NCBI RefSeq assembly: GCF_001613045.1
Contig: NZ_BDBP01000043.1
Coordinates: 19,847 to 83,846 of the forward strand
Direction: 5' to 3'
Origin: Nocardia lijiangensis NBRC 108240
Lineage (GTDB): Bacteria; Actinomycetota; Actinomycetes; Mycobacteriales; Mycobacteriaceae
Length of the DNA: 64,000 bases
Each line of letters opens with the position of its first letter. Position 1 is the first letter of the stretch. Positions 36,493 to 46,817 of the stretch are shown in pieces. Made by a program: the position numbers and the translations under genes. Below the pieces are notes generated by a model that worked only from the letters and a program-made list of their open reading frames with translations, had not been told where the DNA came from and ran no database searches.

Positions 36493-37182
36493 GTGATCAC
36501 CATGCGGAACGTCACCAAGTCGTACAAGACGTCGACGCGACCCGCGCTGGACAACATCACGGTCGATGTGAACAAGGGCGAGTTCGTCTTCATCATCGGA
36601 CCGTCCGGTTCCGGCAAGTCGACCTTCATGCGTCTGCTCCTGAAGGAGGAGGCGCCGAGCGCCGGGGAGATCCGCGTCGCGGACTTCCGCGTCGATCGGC
36701 TCCCCGGACGCAAAGTGCCGAAATTGCGCCAGCGCATCGGCTGCGTTTTTCAGGACTTCCGGCTGTTGCAGCAGAAGACGGTCCACGAGAACGTCGCGTT
36801 CGCCCTGGAGGTGATCGGCAAACGTCGCCAGGTCATCGACCGCACGGTGCCCGAGGTGCTGGACATGGTCGGTCTCGGCGGCAAGGCGAACCGGCTGCCC
36901 AGCGAGCTGTCCGGCGGCGAGCAGCAGCGGGTGGCCATCGCCCGCGCGTTCGTGAACCGGCCGCTGGTGCTGCTGGCCGACGAGCCGACCGGCAACCTGG
37001 ACCCGGAGACCAGCGGCGACATCATGTTTCTGCTCGAGCGCATCAACCGCACCGGAACGACGGTGCTCATGGCCACCCACGACAACCACATCGTCGACTC
37101 GATGCGCAGGCGGGTGGTCGAACTCGACCGCGGCCGCCTGGTGCGCGACGACGCGATCGGCGTGTACGGAGTAGATCGGTAA
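36493..37182 (+). CDS. ftsE: Cell division ATP-binding protein FtsE
   Basis: 229 residues, the same length as M. tuberculosis FtsE. ABC motifs: Walker A GPSGSGKST, Q-loop VFQDFRLLQQKT, signature LSGGEQQRVAIARA, Walker B VLLADEPTGNLDPE. With FtsX it forms the membrane complex that switches on peptidoglycan hydrolases at the septum; in mycobacteria this is RipC. I start at GTG 36493 (MITMRNV) to match the family. It overlaps ftsX by one base (TAATG). Confidence 0.95.
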   Translation: MITMRNVTKSYKTSTRPALDNITVDVNKGEFVFIIGPSGSGKSTFMRLLLKEEAPSAGEIRVADFRVDRLPGRKVPKLRQRIGCVFQDFRLLQQKTVHENVAFALEVIGKRRQVIDRTVPEVLDMVGLGGKANRLPSELSGGEQQRVAIARAFVNRPLVLLADEPTGNLDPETSGDIMFLLERINRTGTTVLMATHDNHIVDSMRRRVVELDRGRLVRDDAIGVYGVDR

Positions 37183-38084
37183 TGCGCGCGAGTTTCCTGT
37201 TCAGCGAGGTCGTCACCGGCCTGCGCCGCAATGTGACGATGACCGTCGCGATGATCCTGACCACCGCGGTGTCGCTGGCGATGCTGGGCGGCGGCCTGCT
37301 CTCGGTGCGGATGGCCGACAAGACCGAGCAGTACTTCACGGGCCGCCTCGAGGTGCGCTTCTACCTCGACGAGAACATCTCCGCCAACGACCCGGACTGC
37401 GCCACCGATCCGTGCCGCTCGCTGCTTGCCGACATGAAGAACACCTCGGGTGTGGTCAGCGTCCAGTTCCTCAATCGCGCCGCCGCGCTGGAGGAGGCGA
37501 AGAAGCTCTTCGCCGATCAGCCGGAGATGGTGCAGTACATCTCGGAAACGCCGCTGCCCGCCTCGATGCGGGTCAAGATGACCGACGGCGACCAGTACGA
37601 GCGCATCTACGACACCTATCACGCCCGCGAGGGCGTGCGCACCGTCGCCAACGACCGCGAGTTCGTGGACCGGCTGCTCCGGCTGTTCGACGGCCTGCGC
37701 AACGCCGCGTTCGGTCTTGCCGTGGTGATGGCGCTTGCGGCGATGCTGCTGATCGCCAACATGATGCAGATCGCCGCGTTCACCAGGCGCACCGAGGTGG
37801 GCATCATGCGGTTGGTCGGCGCGACGCGCTGGTACACCCAGCTGCCGTTCCTGCTCGAGGCCGTGGTCGCGGCCGTGGCGGGCTCGCTGCTGGCGATCCT
37901 CGGGCTGCTCGTCGCCCGGCCGCTGGTCATCGACCGGGCGCTCGGGCCGCTGTTCGACAGCAACGTGTTCCCGCGCATCACCGGTGACGACATCGCCACC
38001 GTCGCGTTGACCATCGCGCCCGTCGGCATCCTGGTGGCGGCCGTCGCGGCCTACGCCACCCTGCGGTACTACGTCCGCGAGTGA
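37182..38084 (+). CDS. ftsX: Cell division permease-like protein FtsX
   Basis: 300 residues with four membrane helices (about 22-45, 168-195, 218-245, 268-290) and a large extracellular loop between 1 and 2. The loop holds two Cys (DPDCATDPCRS) that probably form a disulfide, as in M. tuberculosis FtsX. The C-terminal FtsX/MacB domain includes RRTEVGIMRLVGATRWY. It transmits FtsE ATPase activity to a periplasmic hydrolase. It is coupled to ftsE by the shared TAATG. Confidence 0.95.
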   Translation: MRASFLFSEVVTGLRRNVTMTVAMILTTAVSLAMLGGGLLSVRMADKTEQYFTGRLEVRFYLDENISANDPDCATDPCRSLLADMKNTSGVVSVQFLNRAAALEEAKKLFADQPEMVQYISETPLPASMRVKMTDGDQYERIYDTYHAREGVRTVANDREFVDRLLRLFDGLRNAAFGLAVVMALAAMLLIANMMQIAAFTRRTEVGIMRLVGATRWYTQLPFLLEAVVAAVAGSLLAILGLLVARPLVIDRALGPLFDSNVFPRITGDDIATVALTIAPVGILVAAVAAYATLRYYVRE

Positions 38085-38101
38085 GATGGTGTTCGTGCCA
38101 G

Positions 38102-38129
38102 GGACGGTCTGCGTGGGCGGGCCGTCCCC
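38102..38129 (+). terminator. Hairpin after ftsX
   Basis: GGGACGG (38102-38108) and CCGTCCC (38123-38129) form a 7-bp stem with a 14-nt loop, 18 bp after the ftsX stop. No U-tract. A perfect TCCCCATGGGGA palindrome follows at 38149-38160. Confidence 0.4.
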
Positions 38130-38225
38130 GGCATGGAAATCGGTTCATCCCCATGGGGAGAACTCGGCCGATACGGCTCGATCCACCGCGATGTAGCGGC
38201 GCGGCGGTCAGGGGTCGCTCGTAGG

Positions 38226-40112
<1,887 letters not shown>

Positions 40113-40223
40113 CCGGATGTGCACATCCCGGTGCACGAACTGTGAAATGTTGACCCCTCAAATCGACGGCCGCGTTGCGGTGGGCCAGGATGGTCCGGGG
40201 AAATCGGAGTCGCGGAGGTCGGT

Positions 40224-41306
40224 ATGAGTGGTGCGCAGGGAATAGGTCGTCGGGAACTGCTGGCGGGCGCCGCGGGTGTTGCGGCGGGGGCGACGCTGGT
40301 CGGCCTCACGCCCGCCCAGGCGGTTCCGGTTGCCACCGGGATCACCAAGTTCGGGCTCTCGGCCCAGCGCACCGCGCGGGTGCTCGTCACCGGCGACGCG
40401 GGCACCGGCACGCGCACCCAGTGGGCCGTTGCGGACGCCGCACGGGCCTTCCACGCCCGCGAACCGTTCTCGCTGGCGCTCGGTCTGGGCGACAACATCT
40501 ACGAGAGCGGCCCGAACAGCGGCGACGACGCACAGTTCGCGACGAAATTCGAGAACCCGAACACCGGACTGGACTTCCCGTGGGCGATGGTGCTCGGCAA
40601 CCACGACACGAGCTCGGTCATCGGAGGTGACGGTGGCTGGCTGCTGCGCGGCAACCACGAGGTCGAGTACCACGCCAACTCGCCGCGCTGGTGGATGCCG
40701 AGCCGCTACTACTCCATCCGGGTGCCCGAGGAACGGCCGGTGGTCGAGTTCTTCGTGCTCGACCTCAACCCGCTGGCCGCCTACCTGCCGCCGCTGTTCA
40801 CGCCGTACTGGGCGGTCGACGGCGAGTTCATGAACGCCCAGCGCGCCTGGCTGGACCGGGCGATCGCCGAATCGCCCGCGCCGTGGAAGATCGCCTGCAC
40901 CCACCACCCGTACCTGAACAACGGCCCGCACGGCGATGCGGGCAACTACGAGGGCCTGCCCATCGAACCGCTCAACGGCGTGCACGTGAAGCGGTTCTTC
41001 GAGGACCACGTGGTGGGCAAGTGCCACTTCATCCTCTCCGGCCACGACCACTCGCTCCAGGTGCTCGAGCCCACAGCGGCGGCCAAGGGCACGCGCCAGC
41101 TCGTATCGGGCGCTGGCGCGAAGACCGTCGGCGCGGAGCCGCGCCGCACGCCGGCCGGCACCGGGACGCCCGCGCTCTACGAGAACTATCACCAGCTGGG
41201 CTTCATGGTCATGGACCTCACCCCGGACGCGGTCGACCTCAGGGTCGTCACCGTGGATCCGGCGACGGGCGCGGGCGCCGAGGCCTTCGGCCGTCGCCTG
41301 GCGTAG
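40224..41306 (+). CDS. Tat-exported metallophosphoesterase
   Basis: 360 residues with a Tat signal: GRRELLAGAAGVAAGATLVG, cleavage near AQA. Calcineurin-type metal motifs follow: VTGDAGTG, LGLGDNIYESG, VLGNHDTS, CTHHPY and ILSGHDHSLQV. It resembles purple-acid-phosphatase-like phosphatases and should act outside the cell on a phosphoester or nucleotide. GGAGGT precedes ATG 40224. Substrate unknown. Confidence 0.85.
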   Translation: MSGAQGIGRRELLAGAAGVAAGATLVGLTPAQAVPVATGITKFGLSAQRTARVLVTGDAGTGTRTQWAVADAARAFHAREPFSLALGLGDNIYESGPNSGDDAQFATKFENPNTGLDFPWAMVLGNHDTSSVIGGDGGWLLRGNHEVEYHANSPRWWMPSRYYSIRVPEERPVVEFFVLDLNPLAAYLPPLFTPYWAVDGEFMNAQRAWLDRAIAESPAPWKIACTHHPYLNNGPHGDAGNYEGLPIEPLNGVHVKRFFEDHVVGKCHFILSGHDHSLQVLEPTAAAKGTRQLVSGAGAKTVGAEPRRTPAGTGTPALYENYHQLGFMVMDLTPDAVDLRVVTVDPATGAGAEAFGRRLA

Positions 41307-41399
41307 TCGGCGCGCCTCGCGACCCGGCCCACATCACCGAATCACAACACCGCAAGGGGTGGGCCGGTAAAACCAGGCTCCGGCGGTTACCGTGCAGGA

Positions 41400-41636
41400 A
41401 TGGCACCCGGTGATGGCCCGCCCGAGGGCGGTTCCGAAACGTCTGGCGGATCGCCGCCGCCCGACGCCCCCGCCCTCGCGCCGCACGGCCCGACGGATCC
41501 CGCGGTGGAGTCGGTGTGGTTGGGTCGTCGGCGCACGCCCGTCCACCTCGGCCGCCCGCGCCTGTCCACGCTGCTCATGCTCGCCGCCTTCGTCGCGGTC
41601 CTCGTGCTGTACATCGCGCTGCGGCCCGGCGGCTGA
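41400..41636 (+). CDS. Small single-pass membrane protein
   Basis: 78 residues. A Pro/Gly/Ser-rich cytoplasmic stretch leads to LMLAAFVAVLVLYIALRPGG, one C-terminal helix. A frame shifted by one base is also open here but has no hydrophobic segment, so this one was chosen. It precedes smpB by 56 bp on the same strand. No family is recognised; the C-tail-anchored shape is the only clue. Confidence 0.6.
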   Translation: MAPGDGPPEGGSETSGGSPPPDAPALAPHGPTDPAVESVWLGRRRTPVHLGRPRLSTLLMLAAFVAVLVLYIALRPGG

Positions 41637-41692
41637 GTGCTGAGCACGGCGCCGGAATAAAACGATTGCCGCGTCACTTAGAGTTGACCGTT

Positions 41693-42169
41693 ATGAAGGA
41701 AAAAGGGCGCAAGGTCATCGCGACCAACCGCCGGGCGCGGCACAACTACACGATCCTGGATGTCTACGAGGCCGGGATCGCGCTGGTCGGTACCGAGGTC
41801 AAGAGCCTGCGGGAGGGCAAGGCCTCGCTGGTGGACGCCTTCGCCACGGTCGACAACGGCGAGGTGTGGCTGCGCGGGCTGCACATTCCGGAGTTCAGCC
41901 ACGGCACGTGGACCAACCACGCGCCCCGGCGCGTGCGCAAGCTGCTGCTGCACAAGCGAGAGATCGAGCGTTTGGTGGGCAAGTCGCGCGAGGGCAACCA
42001 GACGCTGGTGCCGCTGTCGATGTACTTCTCCGACGGCAAGGTCAAGGTCGAGCTCGCGCTGGCCAGGGGTAAGCAGGACTACGACAAGCGCCAGGACCTG
42101 GCTCGGCGGACCGCCGAACGCGAAGTCACCCGCGAACTCGGCCGCCGCGTCAAGGGGATGAGCCGCTGA
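41693..42169 (+). CDS. smpB: SsrA-binding protein SmpB
   Basis: 158 residues of the SmpB beta-barrel family: RRARHNYTILDVYEAGIALV, then GTEVKSLREGKASLVDAFA, and the basic C-terminal tail KQDYDKRQDLARRTAEREVT. It binds tmRNA and brings it to stalled ribosomes for trans-translation. Its RNA partner ssrA is encoded 3.4 kb downstream in this window, on the same strand. The region between is taken up by two reversed substrate-binding genes. Confidence 0.95.
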   Translation: MKEKGRKVIATNRRARHNYTILDVYEAGIALVGTEVKSLREGKASLVDAFATVDNGEVWLRGLHIPEFSHGTWTNHAPRRVRKLLLHKREIERLVGKSREGNQTLVPLSMYFSDGKVKVELALARGKQDYDKRQDLARRTAEREVTRELGRRVKGMSR

Positions 42170-42202
42170 GACCTCGGCCGACGGCGCGGCTACGAAGTAA
42201 AG

Positions 42203-42241
42203 GAACCCCTGGCGCGCTCGAGTCGATCGCACCAGGGGTTC
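42203..42241. terminator. Convergent terminator after smpB
   Basis: GAACCCCTGG (42203-42212) and CCAGGGGTTC (42232-42241) pair perfectly over a 19-nt loop. On the minus strand it is followed by CTTTACTT, on the plus strand by TGTCAG. It serves smpB and the convergent substrate-binding gene. Confidence 0.75.
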
Positions 42242-42254
42242 TGTCAGTCTGCTC

Positions 42255-43553
42255 TCACAACCGCGCGCACGGCCCGTGCAACGTCAGGCGTGGCAGCGTC
42301 GGCCCGCGGAAGTCGGGGATGAGCGTGCGCGAACCCATCGGCGAGTTCGCGTCGGGCACGCCGATGACCGCCCGCTGTGCGGTGAGGTCCGGTTCACCCG
42401 TGCCGTAGTTGTGCACGGCCGCCATGCCCTCCGAATCCACCGACAGTCCCTCCAGCGCGCCGCGCACACCGGATCGGGTGAGATCGCCCTCCGCCTCGGC
42501 GCGGCTCAGCACCGCCTTCATCGGATAGGAGACGGCCCAGCCGAGGTTGTAACCCCAGTTGGACGGCGGCTGCAGGGCGGCCGCGCGGGCATGCTGGGCG
42601 CCCACGCTGCGTCCGTCCCAGCCGTCGAAGGGCGAGGTGTAGTTGTACCGCGAGGTGATCGCCGCCGCGACAGGCGTTTTCAGCAGGGCGCCGTTCCAGG
42701 TCGGGGTGGAACCGAGGAAACGGCCGTCATAGCCGCCCGCGACGAGTTTGCCGATGATCTCGGCGGTTTCGGCGGGACCGGTGGCCAGCAGCACGACGTC
42801 CGGCGGGTTGCTCAGGATTTCGGCGACCGGTCCGTCCTGGTTGCCCACCTCGGCATTCGGGCCGGTGTCGACGCGCGCGGTGACGATCGCGTTGTTCTCC
42901 GAGGCCCACCGCAGTGCGCCGTTGGCGTAGTCACCGCCGTAGTTGCCGCGGAAGGCGACGACGGCGAGTGTGCGCGGCCTGGACTGGAATTGGGCGAACC
43001 AGTCCAGGCCCATGATCGCCTCGGTGCAGTACGAATACCCCGTGTCCAGCACCAGATTCCGGTCGGTGTCGCGATACTGCCAGCCCGACCAGAGGGTGCC
43101 CGCGCCGGTCAGCAAGTCGACCGCGTCCATCTCCGGGAGCACCGAAAGCGTTTGCGCCGTACCGAAACTCATCGCCAATGCCAGAACGTTCGGCTCGATC
43201 TGACGGAACTGCTCACGGTGCCGGTGCGGATCGTAAGCGGTGTCCCTTGCGTAGGTCGTGAGGTCGACCTCGTAGTTGCCGATGCCACCCGCCTTGTTGA
43301 CCTCACGCCAGAAGGCCAGCTGGCCGTCGTTGAGCGCCTTGCCGAGCGGGGAGAACGGACCGTCCTCCAGGTCGGACAGCACGCCGAGATAGATGCAGCC
43401 CTTGCTCTTGTCGACCGCCTGCGGGCAGGGCGCGCTGGTGACGCCCTGCCCGGTCTCGGTCGACCCTGTCGAACAGGCCGCCAGTGCGAAGCCGAAGGCG
43501 ATCGCGGCCGCAGCGGCGCGGAACAGCCTGCGGCGACGGCGGATTGGTCCCAA
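42255..43553 (-). CDS. Substrate-binding lipoprotein, periplasmic-binding fold (copy 1)
   Basis: 432 residues. Five Arg, a hydrophobic helix and the lipobox ALAACS make it a lipoprotein. The mature part has the type-I periplasmic binding fold of Leu/amide/urea receptors: IYLGVLSDLEDGPF, WREVNKAGGIGNYEVDLTTY, LATGPAETAEIIGKL. I take TTG 43553 as the start: it aligns with the Met of the paralogue and has AAGAAGAG upstream. A GTG overlapping the upstream stop is the alternative and would give a longer N-terminus. No permease or ATPase gene is nearby. Confidence 0.75.
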   Translation of the reverse strand: MGPIRRRRRLFRAAAAAIAFGFALAACSTGSTETGQGVTSAPCPQAVDKSKGCIYLGVLSDLEDGPFSPLGKALNDGQLAFWREVNKAGGIGNYEVDLTTYARDTAYDPHRHREQFRQIEPNVLALAMSFGTAQTLSVLPEMDAVDLLTGAGTLWSGWQYRDTDRNLVLDTGYSYCTEAIMGLDWFAQFQSRPRTLAVVAFRGNYGGDYANGALRWASENNAIVTARVDTGPNAEVGNQDGPVAEILSNPPDVVLLATGPAETAEIIGKLVAGGYDGRFLGSTPTWNGALLKTPVAAAITSRYNYTSPFDGWDGRSVGAQHARAAALQPPSNWGYNLGWAVSYPMKAVLSRAEAEGDLTRSGVRGALEGLSVDSEGMAAVHNYGTGEPDLTAQRAVIGVPDANSPMGSRTLIPDFRGPTLPRLTLHGPCARL

Positions 43554-43603
43554 AGTTCTCTTCTTTCGATGGAGACGAGTGCGTTGCCCGGTGGTCGGCC
43601 GGT

Positions 43604-44908
43604 TCACAGCCGGACACACGGCCCGTGCATCGGCAGTTGCGGCAGGGTCGGTCCGCGGTAGTCGGTGGCCACCGTGCGCGAGCCTAGCGGCGCGGACGCA
43701 TCCGGGGCACCGATCGCGGCACGCTGGGCCGCATAATCCGGTGGGCCCGCGTTGTAGGTGTGCGGCGCGGCCATTCCCTCGAAGTCGACCGTCAGCGCGT
43801 CCTGCGCCGCGCGCACGCCGACCCGGTTCAGCGGGCCCTGCGCCGCGGCCTTCGTGAGCAGCGCCCGCATCGTGTAGGAGGCCGCCCAGCCCAGGCTGTA
43901 ACCCCAGTTCGTCGGCTCCTGCAGCGCGGCGGCGCGGGCCCTGCGCGCTCCCGTGCTGCGTCCGTCCCAGCCGTCGACCGGCGAGGTGTAGTTGTAGAGC
44001 CCCGACAGCGCGGGCGCGGCCGGGGTTTTCAGCAAGGCGCCGTTCCAGGTCGGCGCCGAGCCGAGGAAGCGTCCCTTGTAGCCCGCCGCGACGAGTTTGC
44101 CGACGATCTCGGCGGTTTCGGTGGGACCGGTGGCAAGCAGCACGAGATCCGGTGGATTGGCCAGGATTTCGGCGACCGGCCGGTCCTGGTTGCCGACCTC
44201 GGTGTTCGGGCCGGTGTCGACGCGCGACGTGACGATCACGTTGTTGTGCGCGGCCCAGCGCAGCGCGCCGTTGGCGTAGTCGCCGCCGTAGTTGCCGCGG
44301 AACGCGATGACGGCCAGGTTGTGCGGCCGGTACTGGTGCTCGGAGAACCAGTCCAGACCCATGATCGCCTCGGTGCAGTACGAATATCCGCTGGCCAGCA
44401 CCAGATTCATGTCGGCTTCGCGATACTCCCAGCCCGACCACAGCGTGCCCGCGGAGGTCACGATGTCCGCGGCGTCCATCTCCTGGAGCGCGGCAAGGGT
44501 CTGCGCGGTGCCGAGGCTCATCGCGAGCGCCAGCACGTTCGGTTCGATCTCGCGGAACTCCGCGAGATGCCGGTGCGGATCGTAGGCGGTGTCTCTGGCG
44601 TAGGTCGAGATGTCGACCTCGTAGCCGCCGATCCCGCCCGCCTTGTTGACCTCGGTCCAGAACGCCGTCTGCCCATCCTGCATAGCCCTCCCGATCGTGG
44701 CGAACGGCCCGCCGCCGAGATCGGACAGCACACCGAGGTAGATGCAGCCCTTGGCCCTGTCGATCGCGTTCGGGCACGGCGCACTGGTGACGCCGGGACC
44801 GGTGGTTTCGCTCGGCGCAGAACACGCCGCGGCCAAGACGAGCCCGACGATGATCGGCACCGCCGCGGCATGGAACAGGCGACGACGTCGCCTGTTGGTG
44901 TTACCCAT
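43604..44908 (-). CDS. Substrate-binding lipoprotein, periplasmic-binding fold (copy 2)
   Basis: 434 residues, a clear paralogue of copy 1 at 42255 along its length. MGNTNRRRRRLF, a hydrophobic helix and LAAACS form the lipoprotein signal; YLGVLSDLGGGPF, WTEVNKAGGIGGYEVDISTY and LATGPTETAEIVGKL repeat the fold motifs. Cys in SGYSYCTEAIMG is shared by both. GGGAG lies 7 nt before ATG 44908, inside the 3' arm of a leader hairpin. It is the first gene of the pair; copy 1 follows by 50 bp. The ligand is unknown. Confidence 0.85.
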   Translation of the reverse strand: MGNTNRRRRRLFHAAAVPIIVGLVLAAACSAPSETTGPGVTSAPCPNAIDRAKGCIYLGVLSDLGGGPFATIGRAMQDGQTAFWTEVNKAGGIGGYEVDISTYARDTAYDPHRHLAEFREIEPNVLALAMSLGTAQTLAALQEMDAADIVTSAGTLWSGWEYREADMNLVLASGYSYCTEAIMGLDWFSEHQYRPHNLAVIAFRGNYGGDYANGALRWAAHNNVIVTSRVDTGPNTEVGNQDRPVAEILANPPDLVLLATGPTETAEIVGKLVAAGYKGRFLGSAPTWNGALLKTPAAPALSGLYNYTSPVDGWDGRSTGARRARAAALQEPTNWGYSLGWAASYTMRALLTKAAAQGPLNRVGVRAAQDALTVDFEGMAAPHTYNAGPPDYAAQRAAIGAPDASAPLGSRTVATDYRGPTLPQLPMHGPCVRL

Positions 44909-44916
44909 TATTGCTC

Positions 44917-44963
44917 CCTGTTCCGGCCGTCGGACGATCCGAATTCCGGTACGGCCGAACAGG
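44917..44963 (-). promoter_or_regulatory. Leader hairpin covering the ribosome site of copy 2
   Basis: On the minus strand, CCTGTTCGGCCG (44963-44952) can pair with CGGCCGGAACAGG (44929-44917), 12 bp with one bulged base and a 22-nt loop. The 3' arm runs into the AGGGAG ribosome site, 9-14 nt before the ATG at 44908. It could hide the site or be a dimer operator. Confidence 0.45.
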
Positions 44964-45607
44964 AACAGTACCGGGCAGGGGGTCACCGAGAAGGCGATTT
45001 CGCGGTTGCCGTGGCGTCGCTTGGAGGAGGTGTTGGAAGTCGGACGATTGACCGACTTGGGGTAAGGGTGGAAACCCGCAATTCGAAGGCTAATTGAGGA
45101 TTGGATGATATCGGGTCTATCGGGTGAGCGCTCCTCATGTTTCCGAGGGGGATGGATTGTGGGCGCAGCGAGACCAGGTTGTGCGCCGGGTTCCCGCACG
45201 GCCGTGCGCCGATGCCGCGCCTGCGTCAGTTCGGCGGCCCTTTGTCGGACGCGACGAGTCGGAGGGGCGCTGTCGGGAGTCGAGGACTCGCCGCAAGTCT
45301 CGAGGCGAGGTGCTCGGCGCTGGCTCCCTCGTCGGCGTTCGGGTCCGGTGGTACGAGGCAGGGCTTTGCGCGAAGGGTCGTCGAGTGTGGGGAGGGGTCT
45401 GGTCGACCTGGATCTCGGGCTGGGAACCCTCGCGGCGGTGCTGGCGTTGAACCATCGACACTCGCTCGACGGCGTACCTTCCGCGCGAGACCCTCCCGGT
45501 GTGTGATCGGATCTGATCGATATGATCCATAACACGCATAAATAATCGGGATGATCCGGCGTTGGGTGAGTGTTAGCATTACTAGCCCGCAAGGTGCGGG
45601 CGCGTAC
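44964..45607. other. Long intergenic region before ssrA
   Basis: About 640 bp without a convincing gene. Several frames are open but their translations are Arg/Pro/Trp-rich without start sites or known motifs. The last ~100 bp are more AT-rich (TGATCGATATGATCCATAAC, then TTAGCATTACTAG) and probably hold the ssrA promoter; I could not place -35 and -10 with confidence. Confidence 0.5.
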
Positions 45608-45975
45608 GGGGCTGAACGGTTTCGACTGCGTACGTTGATTCAGGGGAAGCGTGTCGGTGCAGGCAAGAGACCACCGTAAGCGTCGCTGCAACCAATTAAG
45701 CGCCGATTCTCATCAGCGCGAGTACGCTCTCGCTGCCTAAGCGATAGCGTCTCTGTCGGCCCGGGATATGCCCTCGGTCCCGGTGCCGGCATCAGCTAGA
45801 GGGCTCACCGTCCGACTCGGTCGCGGAGCCGGACGGGACATCGAACAGCGACTGGGATCGTCATCTCGGCTTGTTCGCGTGACCGAGAGATCCGAGCAGA
45901 GACATAGCGAACTGCACACGGAGAAGTCCTGAAGACACGGCGGAGGACCCGGGTTCGATTCCCGGCAGCTCCACC
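45608..45975 (+). ncRNA. ssrA: tmRNA (10Sa RNA)
   Basis: The 5' end GGGGCTGAACGGTTTCGAC and the 3' T-arm GGGTTCGATTCCC with acceptor CAGCTCC pair as a tRNA-Ala-like domain: 45608-45614 with 45966-45972, one G-U. The tag frame starts at GCC 45703 and reads ADSHQREYALAA, stop TAA 45739-45741; M. tuberculosis has D where this has E. A GCATAAAT-like AT-rich promoter region lies upstream. After the discriminator A the genome has CCC rather than CCA, so the terminal A must be added. It works with SmpB (41693). A strong terminator follows. Confidence 0.97.
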
Positions 45976-45979
45976 CGAG

Positions 45980-46014
45980 AAGGCGAGTGCTCGTGAAGAG
46001 CACTCGCCTTTTTT
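45980..46014 (+). terminator. Rho-independent terminator of ssrA
   Basis: AAGGCGAGTGCTC (45980-45992) pairs perfectly with GAGCACTCGCCTT (45998-46010) over loop GTGAA, with six T at 46009-46014. It is the clearest intrinsic terminator in the window. Confidence 0.95.
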
Positions 46015-46032
46015 GCGGGTTCCGCGTGTTTT

Positions 46033-46154
46033 GTGGGGGCGAAGCCCCCACGCCCCACCCGGAGGGCTTCGCCCCCGGACCCCCGCCTCAAGGTCTGCCT
46101 ACCCAACGCCGAGCCCCGGACCCCCCTTCGCGCCTGCCTACCCAGTGCCGCGCC
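46033..46154. repeat. Hairpin and tandem copies of an interspersed repeat
   Basis: GTGGGGGC-GAA-GCCCCCAC (46033-46051) is a tight hairpin. It is followed by two related ~43-bp units (46071-46113 and 46113-46154), each going CCCCGGACCCC, a short variable part, CTGCCTACCCA and then a GCCG-type end. A third copy is at 47954. They look like a dispersed actinobacterial intergenic repeat. Confidence 0.6.
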
Positions 46155-46166
46155 CAGGCGTTGTGG

Positions 46167-46325
46167 TGGTCGGGGTGGGCGTTCGTAGTCGCGGATGCAG
46201 CTGCGGCGCGGGCAGATCCAGGCCAGTGAGCGTTCGACGAGGCAACGGCGTGGCAGCACGACGAAGCCGGTCATGGTGTTGCGGCGAACGATTTCCAGCG
46301 TGAGATGCAGTTTCTCCCGCACACC
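46167..46325 (-). pseudogene. IS5-family transposase, C-terminal remnant
   Basis: On the minus strand the frame reads GVREKLHLTLEIVRRNTMTG, then FVVLPRRCLVERSLAW and RSCIRDYERPP. This is the end of an IS5/IS1112-type DDE transposase, where VER(S/T) carries the last catalytic Glu and DYER follows. Only ~53 of ~280 residues are left, with no start and no inverted repeats recognised. It shows an insertion event just downstream of ssrA. Confidence 0.7.
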
Positions 46326-46817
46326 CTTTTGGGGGTGTGCTGAGTTCGAAGAGGACCCGACACGCCTCCTGCGAATCTCTTGCGGGAAGGGCATTTCGGA
46401 CCTCCGACTGCGGGAATGTGATTGCGCCGCCACCAAAATTCACACCGGGCTTTCGGGCTGCAACAGGCAGAGAGGCGATGCCCTGCAGGCCGTCGCCGCG
46501 TTCGGTGAACGCTCGTGGTGTCCTCCGGGTGTTTTCGAGGTGGCTCTACGGGCGAATCCCGGCGCGGTTTCCGGATGAATGCCAGCGCACCATCGAAACG
46601 ACATGTCCGATGCTGACGAATGTTGGCGCGCCGATACAGCGGGGAGTAGATCGACTTCGGGCCAGTGGGTACAGCGTTGGACTCTGCCCCTATGGGAGAG
46701 TCCAACATGATGACAGGGCTCTCTCCGCCGCATCAACGAGCGTGGCCTGCGCTCGGCAGCGGCACCGCGAGAAGAGCTGATGACCCGGCTGATCATCCCC
46801 GTCCAGGAAAGCATGGC
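46326..46817. other. Gene-poor region of the post-ssrA island
   Basis: I see no gene or known motif in these ~490 bp; open frames on both strands lack start sites and read as random Arg/Pro/Ser mixes. GC is lower than in the core genes. The last 20 bp contain the AGGAAAG ribosome site of the BtrH-like gene. Confidence 0.5.

Noticed and set aside
41392..41643. Alternative 83-codon frame at the small membrane gene before smpB
   Set aside because: The +2 frame lacks the hydrophobic segment; the frame from 41400 gives a proper C-terminal helix.
45105..45539. Overlapping open frames on both strands before ssrA
   Set aside because: Arg/Ser/Pro-rich translations, no start sites, no motifs and mutual overlap; treated as noncoding.
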